Shown here in pieces: positions 8,332 to 16,279 of a stretch of 52,953 nucleotides of DNA. Both the position numbers and the translations under genes were made by a program. The DNA is from a virus, in IMG/VR virus record IMGVR_UViG_3300031565_000046, positions 1-52,953 of that record, one strand, 5' to 3'. Under the pieces are notes generated by a model, which saw only the letters and a list, made by a program, of their open reading frames with translations, searched no databases and was not told the origin of the DNA. How positions within the stretch are numbered: the stretch's first letter is position 1; each line of letters opens with the position of its first letter.

Positions 8332-9054
8332 TTAATTATCAAAGCCAAACACAAGTCTGACATCTTCGTATTTTTCTTTCAGCTTTTCCATTGCTGGAAC
8401 AACTGCTTTAAGGTTATTTTCAAACCAATCTGAGTATAAAATAGGCCATCTATAATCTACATAGATATTCCAATCTTCAACAGCTCTTGTTTCTTCTGGT
8501 CTGCCGTACTTAGATTCTTTTGTTATTTTTTTGATTTTGCCATTAAGTATTTTATCTGCAGTTAAACTATCTACAGTAACTATGTTACCTCCGCTAATAC
8601 CACCAGACCATGAATCGGGTGTTTCCGCTGTATCTTTTAATTTCTTATATTGTTCAAGACTTATTACACCGGCTTTTATGGTTACTTGCGTCCAATCAAA
8701 GTTTTTAAATTCTTCAAGTGATAGATAACTATGAGAATGCATGTCACAATCCCATTCTTCTACATTCTTTTTCCATTCTTGAGTAGCGTCTTTAGGAACG
8801 CCTTTGGGAAAAGCTATAGGTGTAAATCCCTCACCTGTTTTTACTCCAGCAAAACCATAACCATTTCTTACATTAGCCAAAAGGCTAAACCAATCATAAT
8901 TACGATTACCCGGAGGAGTTTCACTAAATTCATTTTGAAATGGTTCATAATCATTTTTTGGATCAAAGTATGAATTTTTAAATACTTTATCGATATTAAC
9001 TTTCCATTTACCATTTTCTTTTACTTCTGCTATAATATGAATATCACATCCCAT
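8332..9054 (-). CDS. MGCDIH-type phage protein of unknown function
   Basis: 240 residues starting with MGCDIHIIAEVKENGKWK, a signature of a widespread uncharacterised phage and prophage family. It also contains NYDWFSLLANVRNGYGFAGVKTG. Conserved Cys, Asp and His at the extreme N terminus suggest metal binding or catalysis, but no reaction is known to me. The start is fixed by this conserved N terminus. Confidence 0.75.
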   Translation of the reverse strand: MGCDIHIIAEVKENGKWKVNIDKVFKNSYFDPKNDYEPFQNEFSETPPGNRNYDWFSLLANVRNGYGFAGVKTGEGFTPIAFPKGVPKDATQEWKKNVEEWDCDMHSHSYLSLEEFKNFDWTQVTIKAGVISLEQYKKLKDTAETPDSWSGGISGGNIVTVDSLTADKILNGKIKKITKESKYGRPEETRAVEDWNIYVDYRWPILYSDWFENNLKAVVPAMEKLKEKYEDVRLVFGFDN

Positions 9055-9078
9055 GTTATTAAGTTTTAGAGTTATTAA

Positions 9079-9270
9079 TTATTTATCAGATCTGTCCATG
9101 ATCATTACTTCATATCCATATTTCTTCAGATGATTAATTGGACCATTATCATCCTCTATGGGAGTTTCAACGCAAGCAAGTAAATCACATAGGATGTCTT
9201 CTGCGTTTTGAGATGGAGAAAGATTGTCTTCATCTATTTTGATTTGAACTTTAAGGGTTACTATTTTCAT
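9079..9270 (-). CDS. Small hypothetical protein
   Basis: 63 residues from the ATG at 9270 (MKIVTLKVQIKIDED), 4 bases after the stop of the upstream gene; a TTG at 9285 is the only longer start. It begins with a beta strand and has a Cys pair region (DLLACVET). Not recognised. Confidence 0.6.
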   Translation of the reverse strand: MKIVTLKVQIKIDEDNLSPSQNAEDILCDLLACVETPIEDDNGPINHLKKYGYEVMIMDRSDK

Positions 9271-9274
9271 AACT

Positions 9275-9493
9275 TTATTCTTCAAGGAACTCTATTTTAC
9301 CAGGGGTTCCGGTTAAACGTTTATACATTATTTGAGTACGCGCAGTTCTGATTGCGCTATCGAATGCTTTAATTGCTGTTTTGGCTACATTAATATCATC
9401 AGTAGCTTTATATTTTTTATGCGCCTTATAACCAATGTGAATTAAATTCTTACGCACATCACTTGCTTTTACTGCTTGTTTTTTCTTTGACAT
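9275..9493 (-). CDS. Small basic hypothetical protein
   Basis: 72 residues, very Lys-rich at the N terminus (MSKKKQAVKASDVRKN), helical, probably nucleic-acid binding. It overlaps the upstream zinc-finger gene by 35 bases in another frame, which is unusually long even for this packed region. Confidence 0.55.
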   Translation of the reverse strand: MSKKKQAVKASDVRKNLIHIGYKAHKKYKATDDINVAKTAIKAFDSAIRTARTQIMYKRLTGTPGKIEFLEE

Positions 9494-10022
9494 TTCTTTT
9501 AAGTTTTAAATTCATTCTTGCTAGACTAATTAATTCTTTAGGTGTATCATCAGATTGAAAATCTGTAATACCATCCGTCCTTTTGATAGATTCATATATT
9601 AATTTCTTAATGTATGAATCAGTCATATTGGTTCTTCTTATCTGATCTCTTTTTCTACCATATGCATCTATTTTTTCTTTATTGCGCTCATAGTAATCTT
9701 TCCAATAATTCTGAACATATTCAAAATTATTATTGCGATAATTTTGCATATAAGCAGCTCGTTTTTTTTTATACTCGGGATTATTCTTAAGTAAATGATT
9801 ATAACGTTTTTTTGTTCTTTCATTACTGTTTTGCTTATGTTTTTCATAAGCTTTTGGGTTAGCAAGGAAGTACTTTTTACGAGATTGATTTTTAATTTTA
9901 TTTTCACAGTTTTTGCATTGGCCTCTAAGTCCATCATTAGATGTCTTTCTTAGGTGAAAATGTTCTTTATTCCTAGGGAAGACCTTTTTGCATTTGCTGC
10001 ATTGTTTAGTTTCCATGATCAT
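9459..10022 (-). CDS. Zinc-finger protein of the phage endonuclease VII/HNH type
   Basis: 187 residues from 10022, or 185 if the ATG at 10016 (METKQCSKC) is used. The N terminus is CSKCKKVFP ... FHLRK ... GLRGQCKNCENK, a two-Cys-pair zinc module at the front of many phage HNH or endonuclease VII-like proteins. The remainder is very basic and Asn/Tyr/Lys-rich, likely DNA binding. No complete catalytic HNH core is evident. Confidence 0.65.
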   Translation of the reverse strand: MIMETKQCSKCKKVFPRNKEHFHLRKTSNDGLRGQCKNCENKIKNQSRKKYFLANPKAYEKHKQNSNERTKKRYNHLLKNNPEYKKKRAAYMQNYRNNNFEYVQNYWKDYYERNKEKIDAYGRKRDQIRRTNMTDSYIKKLIYESIKRTDGITDFQSDDTPKELISLARMNLKLKRNVKEKTSSKSK

Positions 10023-10461
10023 CTGAGTTTGTAGTACGTTGACGTGAATAACCTAAATCAATGGCAGCTTCCGTATTAACCGTCACCCAATCATGACAGG
10101 GTCTACAAGCAGCTCTCCACCATTCCTCTTTGAGGAGTAGGTCATTCTCTTTACCGCCTTCGTGATGTACGTCATGTGTTTTATGCGTACATACACCGGG
10201 TATACCGATTTGACATAATGGGTTATTCTCTTTAAAGACCCTAGCCCGTTTATTATATTCTGTTTCTTGTTTTTGACGTTTGGGAGAGCGGGACGGAATT
10301 GGCTTAGGTATCTTGGTTGGCTTGTCTTCTTTTGGCTGATTTACATCATACAATTTAGAACACCAAGTACATAGCTTCTTCCGCACCCCATCTTCAGTAA
10401 CATTTTTAAAAATGTACTGTTGCTCTCCGCACCCATCACAAAGCTTTTTTTTCTTCTGCAT
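10006..10461 (-). CDS. HNH endonuclease
   Basis: 151 residues. The N terminus has a zinc ribbon (CDGCGEQQ ... CTWCSKL). The C-terminal half holds an HNH core: CQIGIPGVCTHKTHDVHHEGGKEND is best read as CxIxG-xxC then the HH pair, followed by AACRPCHDWV, the usual second Cys pair and final His. It probably nicks or cuts DNA. A Pro/Lys-rich linker separates the modules. Overlaps the upstream gene by 1 base. Confidence 0.8.
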   Translation of the reverse strand: MQKKKKLCDGCGEQQYIFKNVTEDGVRKKLCTWCSKLYDVNQPKEDKPTKIPKPIPSRSPKRQKQETEYNKRARVFKENNPLCQIGIPGVCTHKTHDVHHEGGKENDLLLKEEWWRAACRPCHDWVTVNTEAAIDLGYSRQRTTNSDDHGN

Positions 10462-10970
10462 CAGCGTGCGTTTATCTGGTGAAAATTCTTTGGTAGTACA
10501 TTGACTTCAATCAGCAGGTCTATTACGTGCTCTTTCTTTATCCCGAAGTCACTGAAGGAAAATTTATTTCCTAGCTTTGGGTCAATGAAAGGATTATCAA
10601 GTATATCTTTAGCCAATGCACTATTAGGGAATAAGCTAAAGAAATAATTAGACTGTTTGATGACTAATTGTTGCTTAAGTTTATTTAATTCCTTTCTGGT
10701 ACGATTATGTAAGCTTATTACTTTGCTTTTTTCTTTAGGTGTAAGCTCTTTAAGTTCTTGCTTATTATAAATCCCTAAGCCAAATAAGGCGCGTTTATAT
10801 AAGAAGTTTTGTACTTGATTGTAGTTCTGCCCTGTGTATTCTTGCTTTTCAACAAAGTATCTTTTCTTTTTGTTAAGATCTCCATAGAGTTTGTAATCTA
10901 GGAGTTTTCCATTAGAATATACTATTTCTGAGTGGCTACGTAGCAGCATTACTTTCTGTTCATTTGTCAT
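10461..10970 (-). CDS. Hypothetical protein, Lys/Asn-rich
   Basis: 169 residues, not recognised. Basic and helical in the middle (LKELTPKEKSKVISLHNRTRKELNKLKQQ) with a C-terminal segment ending in VNVLPKNFHQINAR. It is the first gene after the terminator at 11018-11064. The next gene overlaps it by one base. Confidence 0.6.
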   Translation of the reverse strand: MTNEQKVMLLRSHSEIVYSNGKLLDYKLYGDLNKKKRYFVEKQEYTGQNYNQVQNFLYKRALFGLGIYNKQELKELTPKEKSKVISLHNRTRKELNKLKQQLVIKQSNYFFSLFPNSALAKDILDNPFIDPKLGNKFSFSDFGIKKEHVIDLLIEVNVLPKNFHQINAR

Positions 10971-11017
10971 GGTATAGAGTTTTTTATGTGATAGGTTAAA
11001 ATATCTGTCTTGTGTTT

Positions 11018-11064
11018 AAAAAAAAGAGACGGGATGTGAGCTATATAACTCACACCACATCTCT
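11018..11064 (-). terminator. Rho-independent terminator after the gene at 11077
   Basis: On the minus strand, AGAGATG...TGTGAG pairs with CTCACA...GTCTCT around a TTATATAG loop, followed by eight T residues. Confidence 0.8.
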
Positions 11065-11076
11065 ATTAGTATTTGA

Positions 11077-11553
11077 CTATAAGTTGAAGTCATCATTTGG
11101 CTTCACTACACCTTCTTCTTCTTTAAGTTCAGCGTAAGCTTGACTGATTTCTGCATCATTGTCATGCTCTTGCATAGAATCTTCTAAAGAAGCTTTAGGA
11201 GTCCAGAAGTGTTTTCTGTAGATTGGTTTACCATCGAAGGTACACACTATTCCACTTTTACCAGCAATTTTAATATCTCTGTCTGGTTCTTTTTTGTTAA
11301 AAGGATGGAACTGTTCTACGATACGGATTTTACCTTCAATTTCTTGTTGGTCAGTCCAACCGAAGCCTTTAAGTTCTTTAATGATTCCTGGAATTAATGC
11401 TGAAATCTTTTTCATTTTAGCAAATCCTGTTGTATCATCTACAACCATTCTTACTTGTTCAACACGGATGTGGCCATATTCTTCATTATTGCCACTCTTT
11501 ACGATTACGTGACCATCTTTGTTTGCGGTCACTTTAACTTTTGAATCACTCAT
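11077..11553 (-). CDS. Abundant DNA-binding-like protein with acidic tail
   Basis: 158 residues. Predicted beta-barrel beginning (KVKVTANKDGHVIVKSG) and an acidic C terminus ending NDDFNL, reminiscent of single-stranded DNA-binding protein tails. I do not recognise a specific family. It has its own terminator and an unusually long structured leader (11554-11795) with a C-rich element at its far end, so it is probably strongly and separately expressed. An SSB-like role is inference. Confidence 0.65.
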   Translation of the reverse strand: MSDSKVKVTANKDGHVIVKSGNNEEYGHIRVEQVRMVVDDTTGFAKMKKISALIPGIIKELKGFGWTDQQEIEGKIRIVEQFHPFNKKEPDRDIKIAGKSGIVCTFDGKPIYRKHFWTPKASLEDSMQEHDNDAEISQAYAELKEEEGVVKPNDDFNL

Positions 11554-11795
11554 CTTGATTTGATTTTAGAGTTGGTATTTGAGCCATTTGGATTAAATCT
11601 AAGGAGGCTCTTACACTTAGATTATGTGATAACAGTAGAGGTTGCAACATATAGAGACAGTGATCCTCACCGTATGTTTCACCGTTATTGTTGGCAGTCC
11701 TTCCTATACTCTACTGTTATAGGTTAATATTATTTGGTAGTAAGAGGATTATTACTTGTCTCACAAAGCAGCTTCATCACCCAAACATTCCTGAC
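11554..11795 (-). ncRNA. Structured 5' leader of the gene at 11077
   Basis: Reading the minus strand, ATAACAGTAGAG (11709-11720) pairs perfectly with CTCTACTGTTAT (11629-11640). Nearer the start codon, AATCTAAG (11616-11623) pairs with CTTAGATT (11596-11603). The loop of that hairpin contains GAGCC (11606-11610), which can pair with GGCTC at 11581-11585, giving an H-type pseudoknot about 30 nt before the ATG. This arrangement suits translational control or RNA protection. Confidence 0.55.
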
Positions 11796-11810
11796 GAGAG
11801 GGGGTTGGGG
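11796..11810 (-). promoter_or_regulatory. C-rich leader element, copy 1
   Basis: Minus strand CCCCAACCCCCTCTC followed by GTCAGGAATG. It separates the dense hairpin region 11820-12285 from the leader of the gene at 11077, about 245 bases before that start codon, the farthest of the copies. Confidence 0.5.
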
Positions 11811-11819
11811 ATGTCTCCC

Positions 11820-12285
11820 ATAAGACGACAACGAATTAGGCTAGTATTTAGTGTAGCAAAATATATTCAATACTAATTAAGGATGTTATCAACCACGTCT
11901 GGAAACCTTTTACAGTTTGACCCTAGTATCCACCTGAATTGTTGTCTAGCCCAATAGTTCACCGGCTAACGGTTATGTGTATACCTTGCTACCAGCCCCA
12001 GCATATAGGGGAATTGCTGCATACCTCATTAGTTATTGGAGTAAGATAACTCCGATTTCGGTTTTATTAATGCTGGCTTCAATTATTGACAATATGATGA
12101 GGTTAGTGAGGCACGCCATACAGCCCCTCTATTACTAAGTGATTTTTGGCCTACTTATACCTCAATGTTATTGTAGCCTGTCTGTATCCATAGGCAGTGC
12201 CCTACATCAAAACAAGCCGTGCTTGAATCTAGAAGTGATGACTATTTGCTCAGACATGGTATTACTGGTTAACTCTTCATACCGG
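11820..12285 (-). ncRNA. Candidate large structured noncoding RNA
   Basis: No convincing reading frame spans this stretch, but hairpins are dense. Examples in plus coordinates: GGTAT/ATACC about 12259-12284, CAAGC-CGT-GCTTG at 12213-12226, GCCT/AGGC within GTAG/CTAC about 12172-12205, TAAGT/ACTTA about 12136-12157, ACCTCAT (12023-12029) with ATGAGGT (12097-12103) enclosing GGAGT/ACTCC and CCG/CGG, CCCC/GGGG about 11997-12010, TAGCC/GGCTA about 11946-11968, and TAGTATT/AATACTA at 11842-11875. Multi-branch folding in a phage recalls the GOLLD and ROOL classes of ornate RNAs. No sequence match can be claimed, and strand is inferred from the neighbours. Confidence 0.5.
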
Positions 12286-12705
12286 CTACAATGCTTTAAA
12301 TTCCTGCATCTTACATTTATCAGGATTATTCTTATAGAACTGTTGGTCAAATTCTCTACCTAACTCATCAATACATTGCAGCCTAGACCAAACGGAATAG
12401 AGTGCGCTATTTGAATCATCTAAGTATCTTCCGATCCAATACTCTCCTGGTACATTTTCATCACTCTCAGCCTTGTTAAAGCCTTGTTGTGTTAAAGCTA
12501 ATTGATAAAAACTTGCTTTGATTTTCTTTACTACTGCTGGATCATGTTGTACATAACCAGCACCGTTCATGATTTCATCAGATCTTTCACCGAGAGCTCT
12601 AATTATTTCTTTGACACGTCCCATTAGGGTTTCGTGCACAGACGCTTCTTCTTCTGTATTCCAGATGCGCCCATCTGTTGTTTTATATTTAGTTACTTTT
12701 TCCAT
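12286..12705 (-). CDS. Hypothetical phage protein
   Basis: 139 residues. The N terminus KVTKYKTTDGRIWNTEEEAS is a pattern common in uncharacterised phage proteins (a strand, a turn with DG, then an EEA helix). The rest is helical. It is preceded by a structured leader at 12706-12870 and followed by the candidate large RNA. Confidence 0.65.
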   Translation of the reverse strand: MEKVTKYKTTDGRIWNTEEEASVHETLMGRVKEIIRALGERSDEIMNGAGYVQHDPAVVKKIKASFYQLALTQQGFNKAESDENVPGEYWIGRYLDDSNSALYSVWSRLQCIDELGREFDQQFYKNNPDKCKMQEFKAL

Positions 12706-12870
12706 GCGATTGGGTTTAAATAAATAATAGTTAAGGTGTCACGGACTGAACCCTATGTACTGCCACCGTGTGTTTTAACTGCTGGTTGTACCAAGATATT
12801 TCACTGAAGTATTTACAAGAAATTCACTTAGTTACGTATCACATAGGGTAGTCACTACAGACCTTATATA
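12706..12870 (-). ncRNA. Structured leader between terminator and gene at 12286
   Basis: A 9-base inverted repeat, ACCCTATGT at 12750-12758 and ACATAGGGT at 12841-12849, can form a long-range stem. A competing short stem CACGG/CCGTG around 12739-12768 overlaps one arm. No reading frame found. Probably a regulatory 5' region; low specificity. Confidence 0.35.
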
Positions 12871-12900
12871 AAAATCCCCGCTTCACACTCATCACGGGGA
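12870..12900 (-). terminator. Rho-independent terminator after the gene at 12944
   Basis: Minus strand TCCCCG ... CGGGGA stem followed by TTTTTAT. Confidence 0.8.
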
Positions 12901-12943
12901 GACATCATTTGCAGTGTACCACAAAGGGCTGATGACATTACTT

Positions 12944-13222
12944 TTATTCAAATGTATCTTGATCAGGTAGATTGTCTAAGTCAACTGGATAGTCAACTTC
13001 AATTTCTTCAGACTCAACTTGATAATCTAATGAATTATCATGTGGCTCATAATCTTCTTCACGAGCACTTCTTGGTTGTTTCATTGCTGTACCATGAAAT
13101 GGGTTATTGGGGGAGCTGCCGATTCCTGTACTGATTAGATACTGTATATCTTCTTCTGTTAAGCTTAGATATGTCTCTAAGGACATATAAACTATCTTAC
13201 CGGTTGGCAGTTGATAAATCAT
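12944..13222 (-). CDS. Small acidic phage protein
   Basis: 92 residues beginning MIYQLPTGKIVYMSLETYLSL, then EEDIQYLIS and NPFHGTAM. I associate this N-terminal pattern with uncharacterised small proteins of Bacteroidota phages. The C-terminal half is very acidic and disordered. It is a monocistronic unit with its own host-like promoter (13245) and terminator (12870). Confidence 0.7.
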   Translation of the reverse strand: MIYQLPTGKIVYMSLETYLSLTEEDIQYLISTGIGSSPNNPFHGTAMKQPRSAREEDYEPHDNSLDYQVESEEIEVDYPVDLDNLPDQDTFE

Positions 13223-13244
13223 AGACTTGTTAAAATTCCCTCAA

Positions 13245-13252
13245 CAAATATA
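13245..13252 (-). promoter_or_regulatory. Bacteroidota-type -7 element TATATTTG
   Basis: Minus strand TATATTTG matches TAnnTTTG and lies 22 bases before the start codon at 13222. It sits in the loop of an inverted repeat TTCCCTC/GAGGGAA (about 13234-13272), which could be an operator. Confidence 0.55.
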
Positions 13253-13288
13253 TTAAAAATTAATTTGCAGAGGGAACTTAAACATTAA

Positions 13289-14572
13289 TTATTTACCAAA
13301 GAGTATCTTTTTAAAGTTAGAAGATCTAAGTATAATCTTAACTAAGCGCTTCAATAAATGATACATATTTGAACTTTGGCTATGCATAATTCCTATGACA
13401 ACAACTGCCTCAAGATCCTTATCCGATAATATATCTAATTCAGTATTAAATACTAATCCTGTTGAGCTTGGTACTATTTCAAACTCTTTATCAATGGCAG
13501 CTCCTATTACAAAGGGAGCGTCACATTTATATTTTCTCATCAATCTTTTGAGAGCTTTATTAAGAAAATCATTCTGAACTTCTTTATATGCTAATTCAGT
13601 TTCGTTATATCCATTCCCATCACCGCCATACCAACCTGTTCTATCGTTTCTTATCTTGATTTTTTCACAAGGTAATCCACAGCTTTCTAGGATATCATAT
13701 AGTCTTTGGGGAACACGAACAACCTTTCCTTTAGCTTGCTTAGTTGATTCCGGATGAAGAAATACATAACCCTGAAAGATCTTTTTGACCTGTTCAGCAT
13801 CATGGTTGTATCCAAACTCAATGATTTCTTTCTCAATGAATTTAGTATCTTGTAACGAGTTATACATTTCAAGATACATTTGTACCACTTTCTGGTTTGA
13901 ATTCAGAATAGCTTTACCTATATCAGAATAACAATAACCTCTATATTGCCTTAACTCATTAAGATCACATTGCTTCAAATCATAAATAAAGTATGAGTTG
14001 TGATATCCTGTATTATCAACTAATACATGGTTCTTATATAATCTCATCTTTGTTGCAGGATTCTTATAGATAGCAACCTTATCATCTTCATATAATGGTT
14101 TCATATCAATAAAATATTGATCCCACGCATCTACTACTTTCTGGATATCTTCGGTAACCTCAATATAAAAAGTTGTGCAATTCTCCTTACCGCAAATGCG
14201 GGAACGACTATCAACAACTTTCTTTATAGCACCTTCTTCATCAATAGCATTACACCATATTTCACGCAGGATCTCCCAAGCATTCCACTGGTATCCATAT
14301 TGAGTAGTGATGTTCATTGATTGTTCATTGCAGAAGATCTCTTGCATAGTGTTTCCACCTGCAATTATTTCTTTGATGTTAAATTTAATTTCTTCTTCAC
14401 CTACAAATATTCTGAACTGATTACCTGTTCTTAATAGGTAGCTAAGTGCATACTTTAATCCTGTACCAAACTGACCGATCTTAGCATGGTCATTTGTTTT
14501 AGTACTGGCTCCGATTAACTTCATCAAAGTGAGGTCAAGCAAGCCATTATTTCTTATTAATAAGTGTTTCAT
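13289..14572 (-). CDS. GHKL-like ATPase with rearranged motif order
   Basis: 427 residues. Residues 31-44 (KIGQFGTGLKYALS) look like the glycine-rich lid motif of GHKL ATPases (Hsp90, MutL, gyrase B). A putative N-box EILREIWCNAIDEEG (residues 100-114, with E104, N108 and D111) follows it. In standard GHKL proteins the N-box comes before the glycine boxes, so the order here appears reversed. The C-terminal 300 residues are unrecognised. It could be a permuted ATP sensor or chaperone-like phage protein. The assignment rests on two short motifs. Confidence 0.6.
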   Translation of the reverse strand: MKHLLIRNNGLLDLTLMKLIGASTKTNDHAKIGQFGTGLKYALSYLLRTGNQFRIFVGEEEIKFNIKEIIAGGNTMQEIFCNEQSMNITTQYGYQWNAWEILREIWCNAIDEEGAIKKVVDSRSRICGKENCTTFYIEVTEDIQKVVDAWDQYFIDMKPLYEDDKVAIYKNPATKMRLYKNHVLVDNTGYHNSYFIYDLKQCDLNELRQYRGYCYSDIGKAILNSNQKVVQMYLEMYNSLQDTKFIEKEIIEFGYNHDAEQVKKIFQGYVFLHPESTKQAKGKVVRVPQRLYDILESCGLPCEKIKIRNDRTGWYGGDGNGYNETELAYKEVQNDFLNKALKRLMRKYKCDAPFVIGAAIDKEFEIVPSSTGLVFNTELDILSDKDLEAVVVIGIMHSQSSNMYHLLKRLVKIILRSSNFKKILFGK

Positions 14573-14587
14573 GGTATCTGAATTAAA

Positions 14588-14628
14588 TAAAAACAGTGAT
14601 GACTGATTTAGCCATCACTGTTAAAAAA
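14588..14628. terminator. Bidirectional-looking terminator hairpin
   Basis: AACAGTGATG (14592-14601) pairs with CATCACTGTT (14613-14622), flanked by A- and T-runs on both sides. It ends the leftward lipoprotein-like gene at 14633. Confidence 0.75.
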
Positions 14629-14632
14629 TTGA

Positions 14633-15016
14633 TTAGTCCTGTTTGTATAGCAGGGTTAAGTTATAGTCATCTTGTGTCTCACTATAGCATAGTTGTGCGG
14701 CATCTTCTGTTTTAAAATCTATATCTACTTCCATTAAGCCTGGGTTGTCTGCAGTCACAAAAAGTTCTTTGACTACACCATCCTTCATAAACTTAATCAC
14801 ATACTCTTTACCAAGTTTTAGCTTGATTCTGTATGAGAAAGTACTAGATTTTGTCTGTACTACAACTCGGCTGGCATCATCATTGACGATGGCAACTTCA
14901 AATTTAACATTAGATTCAGAGATAAAGAAACCAGACAGTTTCAACTCTTCTTCTTTTTTACAATATGAGGTCATAGCTATCGCTAGACACATCATCATTA
15001 AGATAATCTTTTTCAT
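14633..15016 (-). CDS. Exported protein, possible surface lipoprotein
   Basis: 127 residues. The N terminus MKKIILMMMCLAIAMTSYC is a signal peptide ending in Cys19, followed by KKEEE. The Cys context (TSYC) is not an ideal lipobox. However, C-K-K-E-E matches the X-K-(D/E)2 export signal described for surface lipoproteins of some Bacteroidota. The mature part looks like a beta-sandwich. A phage-encoded surface lipoprotein could block superinfection; this is inference. Confidence 0.65.
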   Translation of the reverse strand: MKKIILMMMCLAIAMTSYCKKEEELKLSGFFISESNVKFEVAIVNDDASRVVVQTKSSTFSYRIKLKLGKEYVIKFMKDGVVKELFVTADNPGLMEVDIDFKTEDAAQLCYSETQDDYNLTLLYKQD

Positions 15017-15084
15017 TTTGATTTGATTTTTGGTTTATACTAATTGACTTGATATGTGAGCGTCCGATATACGGAACGGAATTT

Positions 15085-15924
15085 TTATTTGGGTTTAGAT
15101 TGACAGCATTTCTTATACTTCTTTCCAGAACCACAAATACATGGATCATTACGACCCGGTTCTTTACTATGTTCGATGCCACCAGCACTTGTTACAACTA
15201 CTTCATCAATACCTAACAGATGATTGATCTCATGTTGCCAAATCTGAGCTTCAAATCCCTCAGCGATAACTTCATGCTCTTTACCTGTTTCATCATAATA
15301 CTGTACAGTAACTGAGTAATGTCTATCAGCAACTACTACTTTACCGGGCCAAGTGAGACAATATTCTTTCTTCTCACTTAATAGTCCGTTTGTATCTATG
15401 ATAATAGGGTTTAGTATTAAAGACCACTCACCAGTTTCCCGATTCTTTTTAGCAAAGGCTGGTAACATAAAGCGATTAAGTTTATTGAATGTGCCATTAG
15501 GAAACTTATCCCAGATACCAACTTGATTAGCTGCTAAACCTATCCCTGTGGGATATGATTTGCTTGCGTGCAGTAAGAAATCCCGGAGAATCTCTTTATG
15601 ACCAAGTAACTCTTCAATATCCATTTGAGGTACCATAGGTGTTTGCTCACCTGTCATGATTGCCCATTCATTCTTACATTGTTCCAAATTACCTACTGGT
15701 TTTGGTCCATCATATTCTTGGATCATATCACTAACATTAACTTTGGGCGTAACGCTACCTTGTTTAGTAATGGTAATACCTCTTTCTTTTTCTTTTGGCT
15801 CTAGTCCTATTGGTTGTATGTGATGTTTACTAGTTGCTGCTACGATAGCTGCTGTTAATGTTGTTTTTCCGTGGTCAATGTGACCAATTGTGCCAATATT
15901 AGGCACTTTCTTTTTTTCAGCCAT
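15085..15924 (-). CDS. EF-Tu-type P-loop segment fused to peptide deformylase and SEC-C motif
   Basis: 279 residues in three parts. Residues 7-54 copy the start of EF-Tu: [19 protein letters not shown] (G1 P-loop) and KERGITI (G2), but G3 (DCPGH) and G4 (NKCD) are absent. Residues about 100-240 are a peptide deformylase with [18 protein letters not shown] (Cys189) and QHEINHLLG (His231, Glu232, His235), so the metal site is intact. The C terminus [18 protein letters not shown] is a SEC-C zinc motif. It may remove formyl groups from nascent chains at the ribosome. It lies 160 bp downstream of a tmRNA-like gene. The fusion is unusual; an assembly artefact is unlikely because the frame is continuous. 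Confidence 0.85.
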   Translation of the reverse strand: MAEKKKVPNIGTIGHIDHGKTTLTAAIVAATSKHHIQPIGLEPKEKERGITITKQGSVTPKVNVSDMIQEYDGPKPVGNLEQCKNEWAIMTGEQTPMVPQMDIEELLGHKEILRDFLLHASKSYPTGIGLAANQVGIWDKFPNGTFNKLNRFMLPAFAKKNRETGEWSLILNPIIIDTNGLLSEKKEYCLTWPGKVVVADRHYSVTVQYYDETGKEHEVIAEGFEAQIWQHEINHLLGIDEVVVTSAGGIEHSKEPGRNDPCICGSGKKYKKCCQSKPK

Positions 15925-15935
15925 GGTAGTTAATT

Positions 15936-16229
15936 TTAGATTAATAGTTCGTGAATATTCACAGTGACAAAGCCACTTAAGATTTTGTTTAATGGTGGTC
16001 CGATTATACCGCCTTCCATTAAGATATCAGTAATGCCCTCATTCTCTGAGTAATTTTTGATAATAACTTGGTTTGGTTCTAAATGAACATCTGGAAAGTT
16101 AACCGTAGCTACTAGTATTAATTCACCAGTATCAACATCCATTAATTGTAATGCTGTTCTACCGTTATTATACTGAGCTAACTTTATCTCACCTGTCCAA
16201 TGTTTGAATTGAAATTGTTTTGGTTTCAT
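15936..16229 (-). CDS. Small hypothetical protein
   Basis: 97 residues, not recognised. It is beta-rich ([26 protein letters not shown]), probably a small barrel. It lies between the tmRNA terminator and the deformylase fusion (11 bases from the latter), so it may be cotranscribed with it. Confidence 0.6.
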   Translation of the reverse strand: MKPKQFQFKHWTGEIKLAQYNNGRTALQLMDVDTGELILVATVNFPDVHLEPNQVIIKNYSENEGITDILMEGGIIGPPLNKILSGFVTVNIHELLI

Positions 16230-16250
16230 GGTAATGAAAGTTTAGTGAAT

Positions 16251-16277
16251 AAAAAAGAGGGCACTGACGTAGCCCTC
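16251..16277 (-). terminator. Terminator of the tmRNA-like gene
   Basis: Minus strand GAGGGC ... GCCCTC stem with loop TACGTCAGT, followed by six T residues. It follows the tag stop codon by about 24 bases. Confidence 0.85.
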
Positions 16278-16279
16278 AA

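Noticed and set aside
9668-9937. 89-codon frame on the same strand inside the zinc-finger gene
   Set aside because: Frame-shifted shadow in Lys/Asn/Ile-rich DNA; the zinc-finger frame has recognisable motifs.
11820-12285. Group I or group II intron as explanation of the structured region
   Set aside because: I find no P7/R-S core, no domain V-like element and no split gene on its flanks.
11688-12363. Plus-strand open frames in the gene-free region (11688-11876, 12139-12363)
   Set aside because: They run against the local transcription direction, lack the start motif, and lie in densely self-complementary DNA better explained as structured RNA.
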